A DNA stretch of 48,635 bases from NCBI GenBank assembly GCA_937892525.1, contig CALAEV010000034.1:1-48635 (forward strand), in the 5' to 3' direction. Positions 15,097 through 23,006 of the stretch are shown in pieces. Under the pieces are notes generated by a model that did no database searches, had not been told where the DNA came from, and worked only from the letters and a program-made list of their open reading frames with translations. Position numbers and translations under genes: made by a program. Source of the DNA: an uncultured Clostridia bacterium (GTDB lineage Bacteria; Bacillota; Clostridia; Oscillospirales; Acutalibacteraceae). Within the stretch, counting starts at the first letter, position 1, and each line of letters starts with the position of its first letter.

Positions 15097-16555
15097 TTTC
15101 ATCAACCTCCTGTTGCTCTTGTATATTCTTTTTTACAGACAACATTTTCCAGTTGATAATAATTATTATTACACCGAATATTGCAATAATTACACCTTTT
15201 AGAAGATAACTATCTGGCACTAAATCACTATAAATCAATCGCATTACCTGTACAAATGCAGTGATTAAACCGATATTTATAAGGAATAATCTTAATTCTT
15301 TTATACCTGCATATACTAGTGCTACACCAAATGCCACAACTAACACACCAACAGTAACCCTTAGGCTCTTTATTATAAAAAGTGCTATTGTGTCAAAATC
15401 ACCTGTAAATCTTGAAACAAGCATATTTGCAAAATTTGTTACCATAATCGCAAAAGGTAATACCAAAACAAGGAGTTTCTTAATATTGTTTGCAAATGTT
15501 TTTCTCCTGATAAGTCCTGCAATAATCGGTACAACTATGCAGAAAACAGCATTTGAAATAATCAAAATTGCTCCGTCATCATCAATATACTTATTATAAA
15601 AAACTTCTGAAAGAAATGATGTAGTTACACAAAGTCCCAAAAGACTTATAGGTTTATATGGTAACGTGTAGTTTGATTTGTCTGAAGAGAAAATATACAT
15701 ACATAAAAATATGATGAGATAAACGGCTACAAACATATTACCTGAACTAAGTATAACATTAGCTTCAATCAATGAGTAATTGTAAATCCATATTAATGGA
15801 AGACTTGCAAGAACTAAGACCCATTGAGCAAACACTGCTCTTGTATCTTCTTTTTTTCGCAACAACACTGTAAATCCAACTGCAAATGCATAAATAACAA
15901 CTGAAATTAAAAGATATTGCCACAAGCCATCTGTTCCTATATGATTTGAAGCATACAAGAGAAATACTAGTGGTGAAACTGTGTTGAATAAATACATTAT
16001 AGGAATAATCAGGAACGCGTCTATTGCAAGGCAATTGATATAACCTAAATTTATATTATGAATACCGTTAAGTAACGCAATAGTTACAATAACGCCAACA
16101 CTCCAAATAATTGCCGCACTTTCACGCCAACTTACACTTTCTTTTTTCTTAAAGTTTGTAAAAACTGCTACTCCTTGACCTAACAACATTGGAACAATTG
16201 CAAAAGCAGTTTGTAAGGCAATAGAAAAATTCTGCCAGAAGCCAAAGAATACAAGTGCTAAACCAGATGCCACAAGAAGTGAGCCCACAATTGCAAGAAT
16301 AACTTTTATGCGATTTTTTTCGATTGTTTTTTCTTGTGAGATTATTACTTCTTTTTTCTCGCCGTAAATGAGTTCTTCAATATCTACCTCAAAAGCCTGT
16401 GCAAGACTTTCAAGGGCTTCAATATCAGGTTTTGTTTTATCATTCTCCCAATTCGATATCGCCTGACGAGTAACGTGTATTTTTTCGGCAAGAGCGTCTT
16501 GGGTTAAATTATGTTCTGCACGAAGTTTTTTAATGTTTTTTGAAATTTTAGGCAT
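15089..16555 (-). CDS. XRE-family regulator fused to a polytopic DUF2157-like membrane domain
   Basis: A 488-residue protein. Residues 1-65 are a Cro/CI helix-turn-helix (KLRAEHNLTQDALAEKIHVTRQ, shown here up to the recognition helix in part, then AISNWENDKTKPD). From about residue 90 to the C-terminus there are a dozen or more hydrophobic segments resembling DUF2157/DUF4401 membrane proteins, ending in a charged tail. The membrane part probably senses a signal and the DNA-binding part stays at the membrane. The ATG at 16555 follows AAGGAGG; its partner gene downstream overlaps it. Target genes are unknown; autoregulation is plausible. Confidence 0.75.
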   Translation of the reverse strand: MPKISKNIKKLRAEHNLTQDALAEKIHVTRQAISNWENDKTKPDIEALESLAQAFEVDIEELIYGEKKEVIISQEKTIEKNRIKVILAIVGSLLVASGLALVFFGFWQNFSIALQTAFAIVPMLLGQGVAVFTNFKKKESVSWRESAAIIWSVGVIVTIALLNGIHNINLGYINCLAIDAFLIIPIMYLFNTVSPLVFLLYASNHIGTDGLWQYLLISVVIYAFAVGFTVLLRKKEDTRAVFAQWVLVLASLPLIWIYNYSLIEANVILSSGNMFVAVYLIIFLCMYIFSSDKSNYTLPYKPISLLGLCVTTSFLSEVFYNKYIDDDGAILIISNAVFCIVVPIIAGLIRRKTFANNIKKLLVLVLPFAIMVTNFANMLVSRFTGDFDTIALFIIKSLRVTVGVLVVAFGVALVYAGIKELRLFLINIGLITAFVQVMRLIYSDLVPDSYLLKGVIIAIFGVIIIIINWKMLSVKKNIQEQQEVDENA

Positions 16556-16652
16556 ACATCTCGCCTCCTTTTCAATTACATTATTGCATAATATTATGAA
16601 AAAGTCACGCAATGATTTGTTGCAATTACATTTTTACCATATAAATCTTTCT

Positions 16653-16681
16653 TGACAAACCATTTTAACAACTGTATAATA
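16653..16681 (+). promoter_or_regulatory. tRNA-Thr promoter
   Basis: TTGACA (16653-16658), 17-base spacer, then TATAAA (16676-16681), about 18 bases ahead of the tRNA. Confidence 0.75.
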
Positions 16682-16698
16682 ACTCTTGCATTTCAAAT

Positions 16699-16774
<76 letters not shown>

Positions 16775-16778
16775 AAAA

Positions 16779-16808
16779 ACTCTCGTTCTTTTGAACGAGA
16801 GTTTTTTT
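16779..16808 (+). terminator. tRNA-Thr terminator
   Basis: ACTCTCGTTC (16779-16788), TTTT loop, GAACGAGAGT (16793-16802), then a run of T. Perfect 10-base-pair stem five bases after the tRNA. Confidence 0.92.
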
Positions 16809-16812
16809 ATCC

Positions 16813-16972
16813 ATTGCGAAAGCAATGATATATCATCAACGATAGCGTTGCTATCGTTGTATCTCATCAATCCGTTAGGACTGTATATCATCACGCGTTA
16901 GCGTGTATAAATAAAGCTTTTGCAATGATGATATACAAAACTTTGTTTTGATGATATACAATGCTCCGCATT
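16813..16972. repeat. array of seven small hairpins joined by TATATCATCA spacers
   Basis: Short inverted repeats of differing sequence but similar size alternate with a constant spacer. Left half, spacer TATATCATCA: ATTGC-GAAA-GCAAT (16813), AACGATAGC-GTT-GCTATCGTT (16838), AATCC-GTTA-GGACT (16869), CACGC-GTTA-GCGTG (16892). Right half, spacer inverted as TGATGATATA: a weak stem ending GCAAT (about 16912-16925), CAAAAC-TTT-GTTTTG (16936), AATGC-TCC-GCATT (16960). The two halves face each other. It is not coding and not a CRISPR array, since the variable parts are palindromes. Confidence 0.75.
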
Positions 16973-17019
16973 GATTTATCGCCGCTTTTATGCTATAATA
17001 TTCCCAAGGCGGTGATGAT

Positions 17020-17448
17020 ATGGAAAAATACATCTATATTTTTGTTATAATGTTTGTTGTAGTTGTTATTCCTATCGCTCTTTATATTATTTTCAAGCCT
17101 ATGTTTCGACAGAATAAATTATTGAATGGTATTGTTAATTACGATACTTTTATGAGAAAATTTGTGTTTCGTATTGAGATTACAAAGGAAGAATTTTATT
17201 CACAGCTGAAAATACGCAATATCAATGATGTATTAGAATATTCTTTAAATGAGGATTGTTCAGTCATTACATTTACTATGTATAATATGAAATATTCATA
17301 TAAAATAATAGTTGATGATTTCAATGAATCAATTATTCTGCGAGTTGAGCAAATACAGATAACCAGTAAGCCAGCTTTTCGTATCAATGAATTTTTTATT
17401 AAGAAATTTAATGCAACACCATTGGAGTTTGAAAAATATTCATTTTAA
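17020..17448 (+). CDS. hypothetical membrane-anchored protein
   Basis: A 142-residue protein with a strongly hydrophobic N-terminal segment (about residues 5-27) followed by a soluble, Ile/Asn/Phe-rich domain of about 110 residues on one side of the membrane. I recognise no family. GGCGGTGAT precedes the ATG and TATAAT lies at about 16993. The base composition is more AT-rich than in neighbouring housekeeping genes, and the gene stands alone between the hairpin array and a terminator, which suggests accessory status. Confidence 0.6.
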   Translation: MEKYIYIFVIMFVVVVIPIALYIIFKPMFRQNKLLNGIVNYDTFMRKFVFRIEITKEEFYSQLKIRNINDVLEYSLNEDCSVITFTMYNMKYSYKIIVDDFNESIILRVEQIQITSKPAFRINEFFIKKFNATPLEFEKYSF

Positions 17449-17516
17449 TATAAAATATTAAAGAAAATCAGGTTTTTGACCAGTTCTTTTTCGGACACGA
17501 ATGACAAAAACACAAA

Positions 17517-17546
17517 AATCCATTCTCTTATGGGAACGGATTTTTT
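17517..17546 (+). terminator. terminator after the 17020 gene
   Basis: AATCCATTC (17517-17525) pairs with GAACGGATT (17534-17542) with one mismatch, followed by TTTT. The remainder of 17449-17675 shows no gene. Confidence 0.6.
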
Positions 17547-17675
17547 ATTATCTTTCATTGTTTTTACTAATCAAAAATTGAGATATTTTTTTCGTTAGAC
17601 AATCTCGCCGAAACGAAGCTGTATATTGATACTGCGAGTTGAGAGCGAGGAAGTATAACGGAAAAATAGCCAATT

Positions 17676-19037
17676 TTATTTAATTCTCAATCCTTTTGGG
17701 TAATGATTCTTTGCTCTTCCGTTTGAGACTTTTACACCACCAACGGTGCAACCGTCAACTAATACTACTGCCCAACCGTTAGGGCAATCTGTGTTAAACT
17801 CTTCGCCGTGAAGATATTTTTTAATTTCTTCACTATTGGCTGTAAGTTCGATTTTTCTTTTGAAATCCTTACCCAACGCCATAAAGAATTGATGGTGTGG
17901 CACAACATAATTTTTACGGATTTCACCGATTGTTACACCACAAGCAAACGCCACTCCCCTAGGCACAGGGAATTCAGGTGTAAAATACACAGGGTTGCCG
18001 TTATACATTTGCACATTATCTTTTTTATATGTTGTAAGAGTTTCGTCAAGAAAATCCACCAGTGTTTTGTCGAGTTTTTCTTTGCCAATTGGCACAAAGA
18101 AATGCTCTGAATCGATTGACGAATCTGCATAACGAAGTACTGCTACAAATTGTCCCTCGCCTTTTGTCTTGTGAGGGTAACAGCGACGAGTATAATTCAT
18201 GTTCTCGCATTTGCAACCATCAAACTGTATTCCATCTGCAGTATTCTCACGAACTTTTTCAGTTACAGGAATAAGTTCAAAGCCTGGATGACGCTGTAAA
18301 AATGCATCAACGGTCATTTCATTTTCTTCAAGGGAGAAAGTGCAGGTTGAATACACAATATAGCCACCAAGTTTTACGAGTTTTGCAGCACAATCAAGGA
18401 TTTCTGCTTGTCTTTCGGCACACATTTTAACATTTTCAGGCGACCATTCATCTATTGCAATTTCTTCTTTACGGAACATTCCTTCCCCTGAGCAAGGGGC
18501 GTCAACCATAATCATATTAAAATAGTTTTCAGGGAACATTTTCACAAGCTTTTGTGGGTGCATACAGGTTGTAACAACATTTTGAAAACCCATTCTTTCC
18601 ATATTACCTGTAAGGATTTTACAGCGCGACGGTACTATCTCGTTGGACACAAGAACACCATCTTTACCTAACTTGTTCTTAATCTGACTACTCTTGCCAC
18701 CAGGAGCAGCACACAAATCAAGAACTTTCCAATGCTTTTGTATTTCTATACTCTCAACAGGTACCATTGCAGCAGGCTCTTGAATATAAATCATACCTGC
18801 GTGATGATATGGATGATTGCCGATACCATCATAATCAAAATAAAATCCGTTAGGGACATAGGGGATTTTCTCTCCACCGAAAGGATTGATTCTCTCGAAT
18901 TCTTCAAGTGAAATTTTATCGGTGTTTACGCGAAATGCACGAACAGGCGGCTCATCAAAGGACTTTTGAAAATCCTCAAACTCGTCACCTAAAAGTGTTT
19001 TCATTCTGTTTTCAAATTCTTGGGGCAGTTGTTTCAT
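17676..19037 (-). CDS. rsmF: RsmF-like rRNA (cytosine-5) methyltransferase
   Basis: A 453-residue NOL1/NOP2/Sun-family RNA m5C methyltransferase. The SAM site reads LDLCAAPGGKSSQ; the two catalytic cysteines lie in VDAPCSGEGMF and VYSTCTFS. A C-terminal PUA-like RNA-binding extension (about residues 300-453, ending VKVSNGRAKNHYPKGL) matches the RsmF subgroup. Its ATG at 19037 follows the rsmE stop by one base, with a weak GAGTGA site; a GTG at 19046 is an alternative. With rsmE it forms an rRNA-modification pair. Confidence 0.88.
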   Translation of the reverse strand: MKQLPQEFENRMKTLLGDEFEDFQKSFDEPPVRAFRVNTDKISLEEFERINPFGGEKIPYVPNGFYFDYDGIGNHPYHHAGMIYIQEPAAMVPVESIEIQKHWKVLDLCAAPGGKSSQIKNKLGKDGVLVSNEIVPSRCKILTGNMERMGFQNVVTTCMHPQKLVKMFPENYFNMIMVDAPCSGEGMFRKEEIAIDEWSPENVKMCAERQAEILDCAAKLVKLGGYIVYSTCTFSLEENEMTVDAFLQRHPGFELIPVTEKVRENTADGIQFDGCKCENMNYTRRCYPHKTKGEGQFVAVLRYADSSIDSEHFFVPIGKEKLDKTLVDFLDETLTTYKKDNVQMYNGNPVYFTPEFPVPRGVAFACGVTIGEIRKNYVVPHHQFFMALGKDFKRKIELTANSEEIKKYLHGEEFNTDCPNGWAVVLVDGCTVGGVKVSNGRAKNHYPKGLRIK

Positions 19038-19038
19038 T

Positions 19039-19785
19039 TTATTCACTCAAATTCATTTCAGCATAAAGCATACACATTGATACACTTGTAATTGCAGCAG
19101 TTTCAGTACGGAGAATGCGTTTACCTAAAGATATTATTTTTCCGTTAATTTCTAATGCTTCTTGTATTTCTTTTTCGTCAAATCCACCCTCAGGACCGAT
19201 TAAAATGCCAACACTCATACCACTTTTAATCTCATTAAGGGCATTTTTTGTATCTTCCATTCCGTTTTTGCTTTCATAAGGAACTAACATTAAATCAAGG
19301 TCTTTTGCTTTTTCTAACGCTTGTTTATATGTAAGGATTTCGCTGATTTCAGGGATTTTATTACATTTACTCTGCTTTGCTGCACTTTCGGAAATTGCTT
19401 GCCAACGAGTTTGCTTATTCTTCTTTTTCTTTTCCTCGATTTTTACTACGCAACGGCTCATCTCAACGGGAATAATTTCATGAACGCCTAACTCAACACA
19501 TTTTTGAATAATAAGTTCCATTTTATCCCCTTTGGGAAGTCCTTGAAACAGATATATTTTAATTGGCAAACTAGTATCGTTATAATTTTCTTGAAGTATT
19601 TTAACGATTACGGTATCACTTTCAAAACTTTCGATTTCGCAAAGGTTACTTACACCATTTTCACTTACAAGAAAAGTATGGCCAATATTCATTCTTAATA
19701 CATTTTTAATGTGGTTGAAATCAGTACCATTTATAAAAAAACGATTATCCTGTTTTTGATTTTCATTTACAAAAAAGTTATGCAT
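19039..19785 (-). CDS. rsmE: 16S rRNA m3U1498 methyltransferase
   Basis: A 248-residue SPOUT-class methyltransferase. An N-terminal PUA-like domain (HNFFVNENQ, HIKNVLRMNIGH) is followed by the knotted SAM-binding domain with GLPKGDKMELIIQKCVELGV, VLIGPEGGFDEKEI (partly shown as LIGPEGG) and LGKRILRTETAAI. It methylates U1498 of 16S rRNA in the decoding region. AAAGGTGAG precedes the ATG. Confidence 0.94.
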   Translation of the reverse strand: MHNFFVNENQKQDNRFFINGTDFNHIKNVLRMNIGHTFLVSENGVSNLCEIESFESDTVIVKILQENYNDTSLPIKIYLFQGLPKGDKMELIIQKCVELGVHEIIPVEMSRCVVKIEEKKKKNKQTRWQAISESAAKQSKCNKIPEISEILTYKQALEKAKDLDLMLVPYESKNGMEDTKNALNEIKSGMSVGILIGPEGGFDEKEIQEALEINGKIISLGKRILRTETAAITSVSMCMLYAEMNLSE

Positions 19786-19804
19786 AAATACTCACCTTTA
19801 CATA

Positions 19805-19870
19805 AAAACGGTAGAGGAACCCCTCCACCGCTTACGAGGTAACCTCCCTTTAACAAGGGGGCAAACCCAA
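19805..19870. repeat. palindromic intergenic repeat, related to 1134-1240
   Basis: Contains GGTAGAGGAACCCCTCCACC and CTCCCTTTAACAAGGGGG, followed by CAAACCCAAT, much like the element near 1160 (GGGGGGAGCCCAATTTT). It lies between the lipid kinase and rsmE genes, both on the minus strand. Confidence 0.5.
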
Positions 19871-19876
19871 TTATTT

Positions 19877-20785
19877 TTACATATTCAAAAAATCTGAATT
19901 TCTAGGTACAACAAATGTAATTGCACTTTCTAAAAGTTTGAATTCGCGCTCTGTAACATATTCGCATTCGCCGTCAACATTAACTGCTGCAGGATTGCGA
20001 CTTTCAATTCTTACTTTCTTGCAACGGCGCACAGTTGTAATGTCAAGGTCTAAATGGTCGCCGTTTTTATAAACGCTTATAAGTGGTAAAAGTTTTAATG
20101 CACTTCTGTCGCAACGGACCATTACACAATCAATAAAACCATCATTTGGCATTGCGTTTGGTGCTGCTTTGTAGCCACCACCATACCAACGAGAATTGCC
20201 TATGTAACAGAAAAGATATTTATCTTCAAAAACCTCATTGTCGTCAATTATAATTCTAAATTCATTTTTTGTTTTACCTGAAACAATACAACCAAGTGCT
20301 GCAAGAGTATAAGCGACTTCGCCGTTAACACCTGGAAGTTTTTTATATGACGCTTGTCTTATGCAGATTTCAGAGTCAAGTCCCATTGCACATTCGTTGA
20401 TTGCAACAGTACCGTTAGTTTCAATAAGGTCAAGTTTAACCGGAACACCGTTTACATGGTCACTCAAATTTGTATTCTTACCAAAAAGTCGGCAAAAATC
20501 GTTACCAGAGCCCAATGGAATATTGGCAACTTGACAGTTAGGATATTTGTAACAACCGTTTACAACCTCATAAAGAGTGCCATCGCCACCACAAGAGTAA
20601 AAACGGATTTCTTCGCCTGTTTTTGCTTTTTCTTCAACAAAGCGCATACCGTCTCGACTAGCTTTTGTAACATAAATCTCTGCATCAAGATTATTCTCTT
20701 TAATATAATTTTCGATTGTAGGAATATACCCTTTTGCGATTGCACCTTTTCCCGAAACGGGATTTACAACAAAAATATGCTTCAT
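19877..20785 (-). CDS. diacylglycerol kinase-family lipid kinase
   Basis: A 302-residue DAGK_cat/YegS-type enzyme. Signatures: VNPVSGKGA at the N-terminus, the glycine-rich SCGGDGTLYEVVNG nucleotide loop, and IPLGSGNDFCR. The C-terminal beta-rich domain holds YGGGYKAAPNA and VNVDGE. Such enzymes phosphorylate diacylglycerol or related lipids at the membrane using ATP; the true substrate cannot be told from sequence. Confidence 0.9.
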   Translation of the reverse strand: MKHIFVVNPVSGKGAIAKGYIPTIENYIKENNLDAEIYVTKASRDGMRFVEEKAKTGEEIRFYSCGGDGTLYEVVNGCYKYPNCQVANIPLGSGNDFCRLFGKNTNLSDHVNGVPVKLDLIETNGTVAINECAMGLDSEICIRQASYKKLPGVNGEVAYTLAALGCIVSGKTKNEFRIIIDDNEVFEDKYLFCYIGNSRWYGGGYKAAPNAMPNDGFIDCVMVRCDRSALKLLPLISVYKNGDHLDLDITTVRRCKKVRIESRNPAAVNVDGECEYVTEREFKLLESAITFVVPRNSDFLNM

Positions 20786-20809
20786 AATTTCACACCCATA
20801 AAAAGCAAT

Positions 20810-21925
20810 TTATTTGTAATACATATATAACTGGCATTTAATCATACCATTGTATAACTTTCTTCGCTTATCAGCTTTTCTGCCGAAACATTTTTCAAAA
20901 TCTTCGTCAGGACTGATAACATAATATGCCCAACCACGCTCCGGCTTAAAGATTTTGCCCATTGTTCTGTAAATATCTTCTGCAGATTTAATATCCATCA
21001 TTCGTTCACCATAAGGTGGGTTGCAGATTACTGTACCCTTTTCACTTTTTGGAACAAAATCTTTCAAATCTTTTTTAGACAAGTCGATTTTCATACCAAC
21101 GCCTGCACGACGAGCATTTTCACGAGCAATTTCAAGTGCGTGAAAATCAATATCAGAGCCATAAGCCATAAAATCGGCATCACGGATTACAAGGTCAGTT
21201 GCTCTGCCTCTTTCTTGTTGCCAAACAGATGATGGAATATTTTCAAAGCGTTCAGAAATGAATGAACGATGAAGTCCAGGGGCTATGTTGAGGGCTTTCA
21301 TAGCGCCCTCAATAAGAATTGTACCTGACCCACAACAAACATCATAAAGCGTATGGTAGTGGCGAAGTCTTGCAAGGTCTGCCATTGCTGCTGCTAATGT
21401 CTCTTTAATTGGTGCTGCGTTTGCAACAGGTCTGTAACCTCGCTTATGAAGTCCTGCACCTGAAGTATCAATAAAAACAGTTACAATATCTTTCATAATT
21501 GAAAACTGAATCTGATGCTTTGCGCCACTTTCTTCAAACCAATTTACACCGTATTTTTCTTTCAGTCTTTCAACAACTGCTTTTTTGATAATCGCTTGAC
21601 AATCGCTTACAGAGTGAAGTTGAGAATTGAGTGAGTAGCCTTTTACAGGAAATTCGTCAAACTTGCCAATCCATTCTTCCCAAGGAAGTTTTTTTACACC
21701 CTGAAAAAGTTGTTCAAAGGTGATTGCCTTGAATTCGCCCATACGGATTAAAATTCGTTCACTATATCTTGAGCAGAGGTTTGCGCGGGCAAGAATATTT
21801 TCGTCACCTTCAAAATCAACTCTGCCATTTTTTGCTTCAACATTTTGTGCATCCATATCTTTTAACTCTTGTGCCACAAGACCTTCAAGACCTAAAAGAC
21901 AGGGTGCAGAAAACTTAATTAACAT
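20810..21925 (-). CDS. THUMP-domain rRNA (guanine-N2) methyltransferase, RlmL/YpsC type
   Basis: A 371-residue protein with an N-terminal ferredoxin-like/THUMP region (about 1-150), then a class I methyltransferase: YDVCCGSGTILIEGAM is the SAM loop and CNPPYGERM the catalytic NPPY. By homology to RlmL's N-terminal half it should make m2G in 23S rRNA. I chose the ATG at 21925, preceded by GGAGA; a longer frame to 22045 starts inside the lexA terminator. Transcribed from its own promoter at 21968. Confidence 0.9.
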   Translation of the reverse strand: MLIKFSAPCLLGLEGLVAQELKDMDAQNVEAKNGRVDFEGDENILARANLCSRYSERILIRMGEFKAITFEQLFQGVKKLPWEEWIGKFDEFPVKGYSLNSQLHSVSDCQAIIKKAVVERLKEKYGVNWFEESGAKHQIQFSIMKDIVTVFIDTSGAGLHKRGYRPVANAAPIKETLAAAMADLARLRHYHTLYDVCCGSGTILIEGAMKALNIAPGLHRSFISERFENIPSSVWQQERGRATDLVIRDADFMAYGSDIDFHALEIARENARRAGVGMKIDLSKKDLKDFVPKSEKGTVICNPPYGERMMDIKSAEDIYRTMGKIFKPERGWAYYVISPDEDFEKCFGRKADKRRKLYNGMIKCQLYMYYK

Positions 21926-21967
21926 AAACTTTTCTCCAAGCCAATTAAAAAATCCATAATCACAGTT

Positions 21968-21996
21968 AGTATAGCCTTTTTTACGCTTTTTGTCAA
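21968..21996 (-). promoter_or_regulatory. promoter of the THUMP methyltransferase gene
   Basis: Minus strand TTGACA (21991-21996), 17-base spacer, TATACT (21968-21973). Confidence 0.75.
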
Positions 21997-22011
21997 TTAC
22001 ACAATTATATA

Positions 22012-22040
22012 CAAAAAGGACGGAGTTTGAACTCCGTCCT
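22012..22040 (-). terminator. lexA terminator
   Basis: AGGACGGAGTT (22017-22027), TG loop, AACTCCGTCCT (22030-22040): perfect 11-base-pair stem followed on the minus strand by five T. Confidence 0.88.
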
Positions 22041-22047
22041 GACATTT

Positions 22048-22638
22048 TTAATAATATCTGTAAAGCGCAACTACTTTACCAAGAATTATAACTTCGTTTG
22101 TTATAATTGGTTCATAAGCATCATTTTCAGGTTGCAATCTGAAATGACCGTTTTCTTTATAGAAACGCTTAACTGTTGCCTCATCTTCAATCATAGCAAC
22201 AACGATTTCGCCGTTAGTAGCATATGGTGTTTTTTCGCAGATTACAACGTCACCATCAAGAATACCTGCCCAGAGCATACTCTCGCCACGAACTTTAAGT
22301 GCGAAAAGTGATTTATCACGCGACATTCTACCATTATAAGGAATGTAGCCCTCAATCTGCTCAACTGCAAGTATTGGCATACCAGCAGTAACAGTACCTA
22401 AGAGTGGAACACTTGTTACATTTTCAGCCTGACCTAGCACACGGATTGAACGCTTTAAAAGTGGGTCGCGCTCAATATAGCCTGCTTCTTCAAGTGCATC
22501 AAGGTTTGCCTGAACAGAAGATGTTGAACGAAGACCAACTGCAGAGCCGATTTCACGAACTGATGGTGGAACACCACATTGTGAACGCTCGCAAAGAAAC
22601 TCATAAATTTTTTGTTGTGTATCATTAATGGGGCGCAT
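22048..22638 (-). CDS. lexA: LexA repressor
   Basis: A 196-residue SOS repressor and self-cleaving serine protease. The winged helix-turn-helix (about 1-65, PSVREIGSAVGLRSTSSV) is followed by the cleavage site Ala-Gly in VTAGMPILA, the catalytic Ser in RGESML and the catalytic Lys in ATVKRFYK. The ATG at 22638 has GAGGAG upstream; an ATG five codons earlier falls in that site. A near-perfect Cheo box in its own promoter predicts autoregulation. Confidence 0.96.
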   Translation of the reverse strand: MRPINDTQQKIYEFLCERSQCGVPPSVREIGSAVGLRSTSSVQANLDALEEAGYIERDPLLKRSIRVLGQAENVTSVPLLGTVTAGMPILAVEQIEGYIPYNGRMSRDKSLFALKVRGESMLWAGILDGDVVICEKTPYATNGEIVVAMIEDEATVKRFYKENGHFRLQPENDAYEPIITNEVIILGKVVALYRYY

Positions 22639-22714
22639 AAAAATTCTCCTCATTTTTTTAGTTTTTATAAAAACACAGTTTTATTTTCTATATTCTAACA
22701 CATAATTTTCAAAA

Positions 22715-22730
22715 AGTAAACATTTGTTCG
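22715..22730 (-). promoter_or_regulatory. LexA (Cheo) box in the lexA promoter
   Basis: On the minus strand CGAACAAATGTTTA (22730-22717) matches CGAACRNRYGTTYG at 13 of 14 positions. It overlaps a -35-like TTTACT (22715-22720) located 17 bases from TAGAAT, so binding would block transcription. Confidence 0.85.
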
Positions 22731-22843
22731 ATATTTTTTGAAAATTTTTTAATTTTGTTAAAAATACTGCTTGTTCATATTTCTTTTTCTGAATATTAAA
22801 AGAATATTCATTGTTTTTTCATATTTGTAAGTTATTATAAAAA

Positions 22844-22948
22844 TGCACCAAGGGAAACTGCGGTGCACATACCCCATCCTCAAACAACCCCTCAAGACTG
22901 ATGTAGGTCAGTCGGAAAAACCGATGGCTCCGCAACCATCGGTTTTTT
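22844..22948 (+). ncRNA. candidate C-rich small RNA with terminator
   Basis: About 105 bases between lexA and the spoIIQ-like gene with no reading frame. Predicted layout: 5' hairpin TGCACC...GGTGCA (22844-22867), a single-stranded C-rich stretch (22871-22895, with CCCCATCCTC and CCCCTC), hairpin GACTGA-TGTAGG-TCAGTC (22896-22913), then terminator ACCGATGG/CCATCGGT with six T (to 22948). TATTAT at 22833 and a weak TTGTTT at 22811 give a promoter starting just before the first hairpin. The CCUC-type segments could pair with Shine-Dalgarno sequences, as in other C-rich Firmicutes sRNAs. I cannot assign a known family; a riboswitch leader is an alternative. Confidence 0.55.
22916..22948 (+). terminator. 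terminator of the candidate small RNA
   Basis: AAAAACCGATGG (22916-22927), 8-base loop, CCATCGGTTTTT (22936-22947), perfect stem and T-run. Confidence 0.9.
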
Positions 22949-22959
22949 CATGCAAATTT

Positions 22960-22988
22960 GTATAAATTTTACACCTCTGTCAAGAATA
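22960..22988 (+). promoter_or_regulatory. sigma-F/sigma-G-like promoter of the spoIIQ-like gene
   Basis: GTATA (22960-22964), exactly 14 bases, then GTCAAGAATA (22979-22988), which fits the forespore consensus GYATA-N14-GGNNANANTR with one mismatch. The expected start site lies around 22994, very near the ribosome site. Confidence 0.55.
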
Positions 22989-23001
22989 ATGACAGAGGTG
23001 T
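22971..23001 (+). promoter_or_regulatory. hairpin masking the spoIIQ-like ribosome site
   Basis: ACACCTCTGTC (22971-22981) and GACAGAGGTGT (22991-23001) form a perfect 11-base-pair stem with a 9-base loop. The second arm contains the Shine-Dalgarno GAGGTG of the TTG start at 23007. Only transcripts beginning downstream of the first arm would expose it. Confidence 0.75.
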
Positions 23002-23006
23002 TTTAA

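Noticed and set aside
16813..16972. Repeat/spacer pattern resembling a CRISPR array
   Set aside because: The constant part is only about 10 bases, the variable parts are palindromes rather than unique spacers, the orientation inverts midway, and there are no cas genes.
22896..22920. CTGATG...GAAA resembling a hammerhead ribozyme core
   Set aside because: The core requires CUGANGA, but the base after CTGATG is T, and the flanking stems do not fit a three-way junction.
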